Part shown: positions 8,904 through 17,032 of the stretch, in pieces
Numbering within the stretch: the stretch's first letter is position 1
Layout of the letters: each line of letters starts with the position of its first letter
From: SZUA-22 sp039714835
Lineage (GTDB): Bacteria; Bacteroidota; Ignavibacteria; Ignavibacteriales; Melioribacteraceae
Assembly (NCBI GenBank): GCA_039714835.1
Contig: JBDLIN010000005.1
Location: 1-40,545 of the forward strand
DNA: 40,545 nucleotides
Direction of reading: 5' to 3'
Notes under the pieces: model-generated
The model's input: the letters and a program-made list of their open reading frames with translations, nothing else
Told to the model about the DNA's origin: nothing
Database searches by the model: none
Position numbers and translations under genes: made by a program

Positions 8904-9887
8904 TTAAAATTTTAGACTAACAGTGAATCGATTGACATTACCAAAGAGTGAAAAATTTGAATAAGCATATTCAAAGCTCACTCGTAAGGCGTTAACATCA
9001 ACATTTACTCCCAATCCGGCACTTATATCTTCATTATCATAATTGAATTTATATCCTGTTCGTAAATAATAGGTACCTCTAAACGAATACTCTAAACCAA
9101 AGTGCTGCCTTTCACCATAATCTTTCGGATGAAGGGCATCCCATGCTAGCATAATTATGTGATCATTATTTTCAGGAAATAGTACTTGATTTAATTCGAA
9201 AGAGAGACCAAATCTAAATGTTAATGGAATTGCTTTATTTGCAAAATTCTGGATTGCCATCCCAATTTTTAATCCCTTATATTGAGTGTCATAGTATGTG
9301 CCAAGATCAAATGCTATCGCATCATCAATGTTAGAAACATCCTTATGTTCTTCAAATTCAGTACCTATATACCACCATGTTTCAGTATCCCCAAGATTTT
9401 GATATATATATTTTACCTGCCCACCAACAGAAAATTGTTCCGATAATTCCTTTGCGAATCCTAATCCTATTGCATATTCTTTAACAGTGAATTCTCCCAA
9501 TGTTTGGTAACTTTCCCATCCGTGAGGATCAACTATTGTTCTTTGCATTGGTCCATAATCAACATTAATATAGTCTAGAGTAAAGGTACCAACATCCTCC
9601 CATGTGTATGAAATAACACCTGAAAGATGATTAATATCTGCAATCCACTGAGTTGAATTTAATGTAAGGTTTAGACCATTTGACAACGCTGGTGCAGCAG
9701 GATTAAAGAAAATTGAGTTAGGATCCTTACCAACAGCTGTGAAGGCATCCCCCATACCAGCTGCCCTTGCGCCTACTCCAATTTTTAGAAATTGCATTTT
9801 GCTTTGTGCAACTTTGTCACCAGCAAACAGACTTGATTGCAGACCAATACAAATAAGGACTATAACTATTGCTTTTAATCTTTTCAT
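8904..9887 (-). CDS. PorV/PorQ-like outer-membrane beta-barrel protein
   Basis: This 327-residue protein has a signal peptide (about 1-23), then the hallmark of the PorV/UPF0164 family: F-L-K-I-G-V-G-A-R-A-A-G-M-G-D-A-F-T-A, followed by D-P-N-S-I-F-F-N-P-A. Alternating amphipathic strands run to a terminal S-L-K-F, a usual outer-membrane barrel ending. PorV proteins act as T9SS shuttle or outer-membrane components that receive cargo. Here it stands between a TonB receptor and two secreted proteins with sorting-type tails, which supports a role in surface delivery of those proteins. An AAGG ribosome site precedes the ATG. It could instead be a locus-specific barrel without a secretion role. 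Confidence 0.8.
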   Translation of the reverse strand: MKRLKAIVIVLICIGLQSSLFAGDKVAQSKMQFLKIGVGARAAGMGDAFTAVGKDPNSIFFNPAAPALSNGLNLTLNSTQWIADINHLSGVISYTWEDVGTFTLDYINVDYGPMQRTIVDPHGWESYQTLGEFTVKEYAIGLGFAKELSEQFSVGGQVKYIYQNLGDTETWWYIGTEFEEHKDVSNIDDAIAFDLGTYYDTQYKGLKIGMAIQNFANKAIPLTFRFGLSFELNQVLFPENNDHIIMLAWDALHPKDYGERQHFGLEYSFRGTYYLRTGYKFNYDNEDISAGLGVNVDVNALRVSFEYAYSNFSLFGNVNRFTVSLKF

Positions 9888-9927
9888 TAAATTTACCTTG
9901 CTATTACTTTCTGCTTATGATGTAGAT

Positions 9928-12900
9928 TTAATTTATATTATAACGTATACCCATTATAACTCTCATAGGACCACCCATTCGTGTTATATAATTTTCACCT
10001 GGTCTTTCTGCAGCCCTATCTAAATAATCCTGCTCATAATCGCCAACCCTATCACCTTCCTTCAGCGAATTATAATATCTGTATATCTCTGATGATTTAT
10101 CATTAGTGAATCCACGCAATATACCTGTGTTTAAATACTGCTTATTGAAAGGATTGTGGATATTCACATATAATGTAAGTTCAGAACCAAAAATGTGGAA
10201 GTACCGATTGATATTAAAATCCGTCATAAAATAATCCACATTTTGCATATTATTATATACTGAAGGATCATTATTCGGACTCCAGGTAAAATAGTCCCCT
10301 GCTTTCCAGTTGAAGATTGAATTAATTTGCCAGCCTCCGAAAATATTCATACCTAAAACCTCTGGTCCCCAATTAAATGGAGTGTGAAGATCAAGATTGA
10401 GCATAAAACTTGGCTGCCATTCCCAGAGAATATCATCCGGGTAAGAATATTTTGAAAATGTAGAAACATTATTCGGATCATCTTCCGGAAAGAGTTTACT
10501 GTATCCAATTTGTCCTTCTTTTTTTCCCATGAATTCAGTCTGGAACCAGCCGGTTATGAATTTCCCAATTGTTTTATAAAGGCTTATCTCAATACCTATT
10601 ATATCTTCATAGTTCTTATTCGTCCATGTATAATAGAAGGCTTGAGTATCACTACTATATGGCTTAAAATATTGTACTCTATCGTCCGTACTACTCTGGT
10701 CAGTAACATCTTTATAATAAATTGCGGCATGGATTAAATATTCTTTTAAGAAATTTTGTTCATATCCCAACTCATATTGAATCGTTTTATATGGCAGGAG
10801 ATTTCCATTTCCAATCCACATTGGACGTGACCAATCATAAGTTTTCGGTCTATATCCATATCTTAAACCATTTTTGGGAGAACTATAAGCATGCCCATAA
10901 TTAAAGAATATTTTACTTGTTGCCGAGATCGGGTGTGATATTCCTAAACGCGGACTTATTTTAAGGTATTTCTCACTTCTGCCAGTTTCTAAACTATCTG
11001 CAATATTTCTGAATGGATTATCCGGTTCTCCTCCAAACAAAGCTTCATTAAATGGATCGTCCGGAGAAAGAATATTTGAGCCGGCATCAAACAATTCTGC
11101 TCTCACACCAACATTTGCGATCAATCCTTCAAACTCTATTCTATCCTGAATATAACCTGCAAAATATTTAGGATGTTCATCGTATAAAACTGAATGCCAT
11201 TCATCATTTCTTGCATTTGTTATATGCGTCCAATCTCTACTTATTTTACTTTCTGTATAAGCTAATCCTGCTTTAAATAAATGATATTTATTTGCTTGAT
11301 GTGAAATATCTGCTCTAACATTAAATGTCCAGCCCGAAGATATTTCCTCTCCATCTGATGATTGAAGTAAGTTCACCCTTCCTGGTTGATCATATTCAGT
11401 CATACCAATATCATCTCCCGCCCAACCGAAAGGCGTTTCATCTAACTCAATAGGTGGACACCAAATTTGATCTCCAGGATAAAAGGTTGTATCAACTGTT
11501 ACATATCTGTTTGCGGCTTCATCCCAATAACCCTGAGTTTCTATAGTATCTCCTTCAGATATTGTATAATATTCTCCAGGTATAGTTTTAATAATTGTCG
11601 AATCTCTCTCCGGACCATGAACAAAATTATAATCTGTTGATGTTTTGTTTGCTCTAATCTCGTAATATGTTGACGGAGAAAGAACATGCTTAAAACTCAA
11701 TCCATAGTTAGAGACTGTCATATCTCCGAGTGGATTATTCAAATTACCATATGTACCTCCACCACCTTCTAACATTATGAATGCACTTTCACCATAATCT
11801 GATTCAAATAATGCCATTCCTTTTTGTACAGACTGCATTCCCATAAACGTTAGAAGCATATTTGGTGTGATTTGATAAGTTAAATTAACCTGTCCATTCC
11901 GTAAACCGAAATGATCACGGTAAGCTGGTTGAGCGTATGCATCTTGCTGGTCACGATAACTTACCATAAAACCTAAACCCGGAATTAAAGGAACAGGACC
12001 GCTAAAAGTAACGTCCATTACATGGTTGTGAACATTCCCTTCTTCTCTACCTCTATGTCTCCATCTCCACAATTCTCTTCTTTGATTAGGAGTAAGGTCA
12101 TTGGTGGAATCACTATCCGATAAAAATTGATTTGCAAATGCAGGCCATCCCATAAAACTATCGTCAGGATGCGGAAATTTTTGTCCTAGTATTGTTGAAT
12201 CCATCGACCAATCACTACCATAAATAAGATAATATTTATCTTCTGTATAGTTATGTGGTCCATAATACTTATAATCGGCAGGCTCATATCGAGAATCCAG
12301 AGACAAAGAATATTTTGTACCACCCTTTTCTGTCACAACATCAATTACACCGGAACGCAAATCCCCATATTCGGCTGTAAATCCACCAGTTTGAATTGAA
12401 ATTTCTTTAATAGCCGTTCTATTAAATGACAAAAAGGGAACATTAAAAATTTCATTTTTCATCGAAAAGCCATCAAGGTATGCCATAATTTCATCCGATG
12501 AACCTCCACGAATGGAAATGTTATTTGAGAATGGATCTATCTGAACACCAGGGGCCAACCCAATAATCTGCTCAACACTTGCTACCGGAAGACTTTTAGT
12601 GTTTTCTTGGTTTAAAATTGTTTCACTGGAGGATACATCTAATTTTACTACTTCTTTTGCCGCTGTAACAACAACTTCATCCATATCAAGAGTCGTCGGC
12701 ATTAAAGTGAAATCTAATTTTACAGTTCTTCTAGATTCAATTAAAAGATCAACTACCCTCTTAGTTTGGTATCCCATCATTTTTGCTTCAACAACGTATC
12801 TATCTGGTGCAAGATTTAGTATAAAATAATGACCGTCAATATCTGTCGCTGCACCAATTGGAATATCCAACTCTTCAATCGTTTGGTTTTGAAGCCATCT

Positions 12901-13050
12901 TCCAACAACTACAATATTTGCACCTACTAATGATTCTCCTGTTTCACCATCAGTCACATTCCCGGCTAGTTTTCCTGTACTTGATGCAATTATCGTAGAA
13001 ATACTTATTAGCAGCAAAATGTTTATGAATATAATTCGCTTAACCAACAT
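9928..13050 (-). CDS. TonB-dependent outer-membrane receptor
   Basis: The 1040-residue protein has a signal peptide (about 1-23), a carboxypeptidase-regulatory-like beta domain (about 26-117: G-N-V-T-D-G-E-T-G-E-S-L-V-G-A-N), a D-E-V-V-V-T-A linker (124-130), and a plug domain (about 140-240) with I-S-I-R-G-G-S and Y-L-D-G-F. The rest is a 22-strand-type barrel rich in Tyr, Trp and Asp. Such receptors import large ligands (oligosaccharides, siderophores, peptides) with energy from TonB-ExbBD. It is the first gene of the operon, with a strong AAGGAGG before the ATG, and it lies about 270-320 bp downstream of three LacI-type operators, which favours a carbohydrate ligand. No SusD-like partner is present, so it is not a standard SusCD pair. 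Confidence 0.88.
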   Translation of the reverse strand: MLVKRIIFINILLLISISTIIASSTGKLAGNVTDGETGESLVGANIVVVGRWLQNQTIEELDIPIGAATDIDGHYFILNLAPDRYVVEAKMMGYQTKRVVDLLIESRRTVKLDFTLMPTTLDMDEVVVTAAKEVVKLDVSSSETILNQENTKSLPVASVEQIIGLAPGVQIDPFSNNISIRGGSSDEIMAYLDGFSMKNEIFNVPFLSFNRTAIKEISIQTGGFTAEYGDLRSGVIDVVTEKGGTKYSLSLDSRYEPADYKYYGPHNYTEDKYYLIYGSDWSMDSTILGQKFPHPDDSFMGWPAFANQFLSDSDSTNDLTPNQRRELWRWRHRGREEGNVHNHVMDVTFSGPVPLIPGLGFMVSYRDQQDAYAQPAYRDHFGLRNGQVNLTYQITPNMLLTFMGMQSVQKGMALFESDYGESAFIMLEGGGGTYGNLNNPLGDMTVSNYGLSFKHVLSPSTYYEIRANKTSTDYNFVHGPERDSTIIKTIPGEYYTISEGDTIETQGYWDEAANRYVTVDTTFYPGDQIWCPPIELDETPFGWAGDDIGMTEYDQPGRVNLLQSSDGEEISSGWTFNVRADISHQANKYHLFKAGLAYTESKISRDWTHITNARNDEWHSVLYDEHPKYFAGYIQDRIEFEGLIANVGVRAELFDAGSNILSPDDPFNEALFGGEPDNPFRNIADSLETGRSEKYLKISPRLGISHPISATSKIFFNYGHAYSSPKNGLRYGYRPKTYDWSRPMWIGNGNLLPYKTIQYELGYEQNFLKEYLIHAAIYYKDVTDQSSTDDRVQYFKPYSSDTQAFYYTWTNKNYEDIIGIEISLYKTIGKFITGWFQTEFMGKKEGQIGYSKLFPEDDPNNVSTFSKYSYPDDILWEWQPSFMLNLDLHTPFNWGPEVLGMNIFGGWQINSIFNWKAGDYFTWSPNNDPSVYNNMQNVDYFMTDFNINRYFHIFGSELTLYVNIHNPFNKQYLNTGILRGFTNDKSSEIYRYYNSLKEGDRVGDYEQDYLDRAAERPGENYITRMGGPMRVIMGIRYNIN

Positions 13051-13451
13051 ATCCTCCTTGGTTAAATTTTTTCATCTGAATTGCTATTGATATATCGAAG
13101 TAGTAATAATTCTTAATTAACACATATTGTAGTTGAAGAATGTTTATACTCTGTAAAAGGGAAACAAAAGAAATGTATAAACAGTCAAGAAATAAAATAA
13201 GAGGATTTATCGATTTTAATGTCTTCTGATACATAAAGATATCTTTAATTAAGTACGAAAGCATATTTAACCAATATTTAATTTAAAAGTACATTACATG
13301 ATAAATAATAAGTGCTAACGATTGTATTGCTTAATTAAGACAAACAATCGATTGACGCAATCGATTGTGTTCTTAAGTACAAGTTAAAGAAAATTTTATG
13401 ATAAGGCAAATATAAATTAGATTACTCTCACTTCATTTTGTAATTCATTAT
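13051..13451. other. Intergenic region upstream of the TonB operon
   Basis: This 400-bp AT-rich stretch lies between the stop of the second FN3 protein gene and the start of the TonB receptor. It holds the operator cluster at 13315-13367 and presumably the operon promoter. An open frame across 13040-13264 looks non-coding because it overlaps the leader and its composition is low-complexity and hydrophobic. The transcript leader would be about 200-300 bases. Confidence 0.55.
13315..13367. promoter_or_regulatory. Cluster of three LacI-type operators upstream of the TonB operon
   Basis: CTAACGATTG (13315-13324) is followed by two perfect palindromes CAATCGATTG (13345-13354 and 13358-13367). Centres are 30 and 13 bp apart. 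The first two sites and the DNA between them align with 15871-15909 (CTATCGATTA, ATTGC, AATTA, GACAA, CAATCGTTTG, one indel), so the two promoter regions are related. A LacI-family regulator responding to a sugar is the natural reading. Confidence 0.6.
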
Positions 13452-15659
13452 TTAAAAACCTACTACTCTTCCGTCTTCTCTATCAGATCGTATGATCACA
13501 AACTTCCCTATCTTCTCTCCCTTTTCACTCTCAACATGATATAAATAGACTCCGCTAAAGACTAACTGATTGTTTCTACTTACCTGATTCCAGGCTTCTT
13601 CTCCCGTACCATCCGTGTGATCCAATGTTTTCACCAAATCTCCAGTCATTGTAAATATCTTTATTGTACATTCCTTCGGCAGATTTACAAACATTATTTT
13701 ATTCGGCTCTCCCGGCCAGTTATTTTTTACAGAAAGATCATGATATGGATTTGGGACTACAGTTATTTCATCCATTGAGAATTCTGTTTTTACCGAGTCA
13801 GGATCGAGGTAAGGATATACCGGGGAATTTCTTTGTGTCATATTCCAGTATTTTCCCGATTCTAAACTTTGACCTGGATTCTCCCAATTTTGTGATCCGT
13901 CATCATATACTGACACATAGTAATAATATGCAAATCCTCTCTGGACTGTGGTATCTCTAAAGGATGTTGAAACTGGATTTCCAGAATTACCTCCACACTC
14001 CCAGATCATTTTATATGTTGAATCATTTAAGCCTTGTGTTCTATAAACTCGATATCCTGAAAAATCATTAACACCAGTATCAAAGTCGGGCTCTCTAGAG
14101 ACATCACTCCATTTCAATAGAACAGATCTATGAGCAGCAGTAACCCAAAGGTCTGGTGCCGGTGGTGGATCTGGTATATCAAATGGATCTCGGCCCAACT
14201 CTTGATTCCTAAAATGTCTTCTTGTTGCAGTACTGAATACTTTAAAAAGAGAATCACGTCCAGTAGCTAACAATGCATTTTTTTCTGCATCTGTTATACC
14301 ACTACTACTTCCTTTATAACCTTCCCACCATTTTTGTCCATAATATGAACATGTATCTTGGGCTATTCCGTTTACTGCTACCAACATTGTCCAATGTAAT
14401 TCTGAATTGTAAGGCATCTCATATGGACCGATAGTTATATAAGGATTTGGTCTGGCTACTGTATTTGGGTCTGTTGGATCAGTATAACCATATTCTTGAG
14501 GACTAGGCCGATGATGCTGCCAATCTTCTCCTACAACTGATCCATCACCAACGAAAAAGTAGTTATATCCTTGAGCTGTTGTCCATCCATGTTCAGGTAT
14601 TGTTGCTGGTTGCCATGCTGTTGTAACTGGCTGTGATAAATCATTCGTTTCGTCCTCTGTGCTCATATCTGCATGAAGAATTCCCATCCCGAAATATTGT
14701 GGTGATAGAATTTTTCCCAGTACTGGTCTTGGCAGATCCCATGCTGTGTTATTATTGGGATCTCCCATTTCATCATACTCTGTTTTTGGGTCATCCCCAT
14801 CCCACACAATAAACACACGTAATGAATCAGCGGTTGGATCTCCAGAAGGATTTGTTGGTGTCCCTCCTCCAATATAATCTAAATAATTCTCTCCATAATA
14901 CTCTACCCAGTCATCTGTTTGGGCTTCCCATATTTTTGCTTCTTGCATGGAACCTTCAAATCCAATGTGAGGTTGGATACCATAAGTAAAATAAGCATTG
15001 TGTAAAACTTGGTCTTTTAGTTCAGGGGTGTCATTTTCATTTGCATCTGTATTCCCATTGTTTAATGCATGAAAATCTACAATTAAATAGCTATCAGCAT
15101 TTTTCACTGCATAACCATAGTAATCTTGCTGAAATGTTATACCTATTTTTGAAGCCCATCGAATTGATAATTTTGCATCAGAAATCAAGTTTGGATCTAT
15201 TGCATCATACTCTTGCCTTGGAGGTATAAGTTCACCATTTACATAAGTATCCGGAGGTTTTCTTTTTAGGATTACCTTCATCCATACATTTGAACCTCCA
15301 GCTTTATTATCAATATGACACATATTACTACTGCCTGTTGCCCACACAACAACTGGAAATTCATCACCTCTTCTATCTTTCCAATCTGTAATTCCAGCAC
15401 TTAATCCTCCCTTTCTAGCACAACCATTTGCAAGCATTGTTTCTCTTTCAGTCGGACCGTTAATTTTATCAGCCCAATGATTTCCCGGCCAATTATAGCT
15501 AAACTGCCATGCACCCTCTGGAATTGCTCTATCAGTCTGCCATAGTTCTCCAACACGGATAGATTTTTCACCAGATGTTTGACAATACGTCTCTCCAGAA
15601 AGTATAACAATTATGCTTATAGTTATAATTAATGCTTTAAGTGCTCTTGATTTAAACAA
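13452..15659 (-). CDS. Secreted FN3-domain protein with T9SS-like C-terminal domain, copy B
   Basis: This is the 735-residue paralogue of copy A, with the same TTG start (15659-15657), the same AAGGAG ribosome site, a signal peptide ending near T-Y-C-Q, the FN3 domain at about 500-600 and the same C-terminal beta domain ending D-G-R-V-V-G-F. Differences cluster in the N-terminal third (for example the stretch after W-K-D-R-R-G) and around the FN3 start. It sits just upstream of the TonB operon, separated by 400 bp with its own operators, so it is probably a separate unit under the same regulator. The two copies could present slightly different surfaces, or one may be a recent spare. The molecular function is unknown. 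Confidence 0.8.
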   Translation of the reverse strand: MFKSRALKALIITISIIVILSGETYCQTSGEKSIRVGELWQTDRAIPEGAWQFSYNWPGNHWADKINGPTERETMLANGCARKGGLSAGITDWKDRRGDEFPVVVWATGSSNMCHIDNKAGGSNVWMKVILKRKPPDTYVNGELIPPRQEYDAIDPNLISDAKLSIRWASKIGITFQQDYYGYAVKNADSYLIVDFHALNNGNTDANENDTPELKDQVLHNAYFTYGIQPHIGFEGSMQEAKIWEAQTDDWVEYYGENYLDYIGGGTPTNPSGDPTADSLRVFIVWDGDDPKTEYDEMGDPNNNTAWDLPRPVLGKILSPQYFGMGILHADMSTEDETNDLSQPVTTAWQPATIPEHGWTTAQGYNYFFVGDGSVVGEDWQHHRPSPQEYGYTDPTDPNTVARPNPYITIGPYEMPYNSELHWTMLVAVNGIAQDTCSYYGQKWWEGYKGSSSGITDAEKNALLATGRDSLFKVFSTATRRHFRNQELGRDPFDIPDPPPAPDLWVTAAHRSVLLKWSDVSREPDFDTGVNDFSGYRVYRTQGLNDSTYKMIWECGGNSGNPVSTSFRDTTVQRGFAYYYYVSVYDDGSQNWENPGQSLESGKYWNMTQRNSPVYPYLDPDSVKTEFSMDEITVVPNPYHDLSVKNNWPGEPNKIMFVNLPKECTIKIFTMTGDLVKTLDHTDGTGEEAWNQVSRNNQLVFSGVYLYHVESEKGEKIGKFVIIRSDREDGRVVGF

Positions 15660-15735
15660 AATAAATCTCCTTTAAACTTTAAGATTAAAAGCCAATTTTG
15701 ATAAGTATTACCAAAATTATCCTTCCTTTTATTTA

Positions 15736-15834
15736 TTAAAAACCTTCTTGTCTATTTGCTCCTTTTTTTGATCTGACAATCACAAATTTGCTTATCTTAT
15801 TTTCTATGGAACTTTCAACACTATATATATTAGT
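15736..15834 (-). pseudogene. Remnant: C-terminal tail of a third copy of the 735-residue protein
   Basis: Read leftward, the DNA encodes I-Y-S-V-E-S, a few residues, K-I-S-K-F-V-I-V-R-S, then Q-E-G-F and a TAA stop at 15738-15736. This aligns without gaps to the last 29 or so residues of copies A and B (L-Y-H-V-E-S, K-I-G-K-F-V-I-I-R-S, V-G-F, stop). There is an in-frame stop a few codons upstream of the match and no start codon, so this is a broken leftover and not a gene. It lies between the operators at 15871-15909 and the start of copy B. Confidence 0.75.
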
Positions 15835-15870
15835 TTAACAAAACATTACCAAACAGCATGATTACTATCA

Positions 15871-15909
15871 CTATCGATTACATTGCAAATTAGGACAAGC
15901 AATCGTTTG
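15871..15909. promoter_or_regulatory. LacI-type operator pair upstream of copy B
   Basis: CTATCGATTA (15871-15880) and CAATCGTTTG (15900-15909) have centres 29 bp apart. They align with the first two sites before the TonB operon, spacer included, with one indel. They lie about 210-250 bp upstream of the TTG start of copy B. Confidence 0.55.
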
Positions 15910-16030
15910 CATAACTAAAGGAAAGCTATTAAAAATATTCTAATTAGACAAGTATTAAATAAATAGAAATTTATCTAATTCATTCTGTTTTTTAATAAAT
16001 TTTACCAAAAAAAACATCAGGATTTTTAAA

Positions 16031-16666
16031 TCAAATGGTATTACAAATACTATTCGGTGTATCTCTGTAATAAATATATGTTGGTAGGGATAATTTAAAT
16101 ATTGAAAATTCATTTTCTGCCCGTTCAACGAAGTCTGATTCAGGACTGTAGTTTACTTTGTCAAAACCATTTAACTCTTTGAACACTTTCCTCTTTCCAA
16201 AAAGAGTTCCTCCAATTATGCAATCATTCAGATGAATCTTTTTAGTCAGATCATTTTTATCTTTAACATATTCATCACCAATTATTTTAGTAGTACTGTG
16301 AATAAGATCAATATTTTCATGTGCATTTAAATATTCAACTCTTAACAGGATATGATCTTTTAGATATTCATCATCACTACCGAGAAATGTGATATAGTCT
16401 CCTGATGATAGATCTATTCCCTTATTCATTGAGAGGGCTACACCTCTATTTGAATGAAAGAAATATTTAATATTTGAGAATTGACTCATGTATGAGGTTA
16501 GAACATTTTTAGTTTTATCAGTGCTTCCATCATCAATGACAATCAACTCCCAATTTTTATACGATTGATTAATTACAGAATCAATAGCTCGAGAAATGTA
16601 CTCTTTCCTATTATATGTTGGAAGTATTACTGAAACAGTTTTTGTGTTGGGATTGTATAAATTCAT
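16031..16666 (-). CDS. Family 2 glycosyltransferase
   Basis: The 211-residue protein is a compact GT-A enzyme. The N-terminus has V-S-V-I-L-P-T-Y-N-R, then D-D-G-S-T-D (nucleotide-sugar binding), then G-S-D-D-E as the metal-binding acidic motif, and a C-terminal S-P-E-S-D-F block with an E-R-A acceptor-side motif. There are no membrane segments, so it is a cytoplasmic or peripheral enzyme that transfers a sugar from a nucleotide donor, probably to an envelope glycan. It is shorter than many GT2 proteins (230-330 residues) but both motifs and a natural end are present, so it need not be truncated. It is divergent from the next genes. Donor and acceptor cannot be told. Confidence 0.85.
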   Translation of the reverse strand: MNLYNPNTKTVSVILPTYNRKEYISRAIDSVINQSYKNWELIVIDDGSTDKTKNVLTSYMSQFSNIKYFFHSNRGVALSMNKGIDLSSGDYITFLGSDDEYLKDHILLRVEYLNAHENIDLIHSTTKIIGDEYVKDKNDLTKKIHLNDCIIGGTLFGKRKVFKELNGFDKVNYSPESDFVERAENEFSIFKLSLPTYIYYRDTPNSICNTI

Positions 16667-16753
16667 TAAATATTCAAATTAAAATTAATCCTCTTTTGAG
16701 GCTTTATTTTTATATATTTTGATTTTGGATTAAATATAACTATTTATTTTTAA

Positions 16754-16987
16754 ATGAATTATCGGGATCAGAAAAAATTTATCGACGCACTCAGAAGATA
16801 TGAAAATAAAATGGATTCAAGAGAGCGTTATGATTATAAAATTTTTGTGAAGCGACAAAAGGATGATGAAGAGTTTGATACAATTTCTCAAAAGAAATTA
16901 TCTGATCTTTATATCAAGTATTATGTAAATCGTCAAAAAAAAAGCTTGGACTCCCTCTTCAAGAAATCAGATGATAATAACAACTAG
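16754..16987 (+). CDS. Small charged protein of unknown function
   Basis: I do not recognise this 77-residue protein. It is very rich in Lys, Arg, Asp and Glu, has no Cys, no signal peptide and no membrane segment, and looks mostly helical. It ends in a run of Asp and Asn. It starts 87 bp from the divergent glycosyltransferase gene and ends 45 bp before the DUF2723 gene, so it may be the leader gene of that unit. It could be a small nucleic-acid or protein-binding factor, but nothing in the sequence proves it. Confidence 0.55.
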   Translation: MNYRDQKKFIDALRRYENKMDSRERYDYKIFVKRQKDDEEFDTISQKKLSDLYIKYYVNRQKKSLDSLFKKSDDNNN

Positions 16988-17032
16988 TCGCATTAATCTC
17001 AATAATACGCTATAAAAAAATTTGAGGAAAGA

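Larger units (their letters stand above)
15660..16030. other. Intergenic region upstream of copy B
   Basis: This 371-bp stretch contains the gene remnant at 15736-15834 and the operator pair at 15871-15909. The remaining 120 bp up to the glycosyltransferase stop are AT-rich with no recognisable feature. Confidence 0.6.

Noticed and set aside
13040..13264. Leftward frame of 74 codons overlapping the start of the TonB gene
   Set aside because: It lies in the leader region, overlaps the receptor start, and encodes a low-complexity hydrophobic sequence without a ribosome site.
16031..16666. The family 2 glycosyltransferase as a truncated pseudogene
   Set aside because: It is short, but both catalytic motifs, a proper start and a natural C-terminal block are present, so a compact intact enzyme is more likely.
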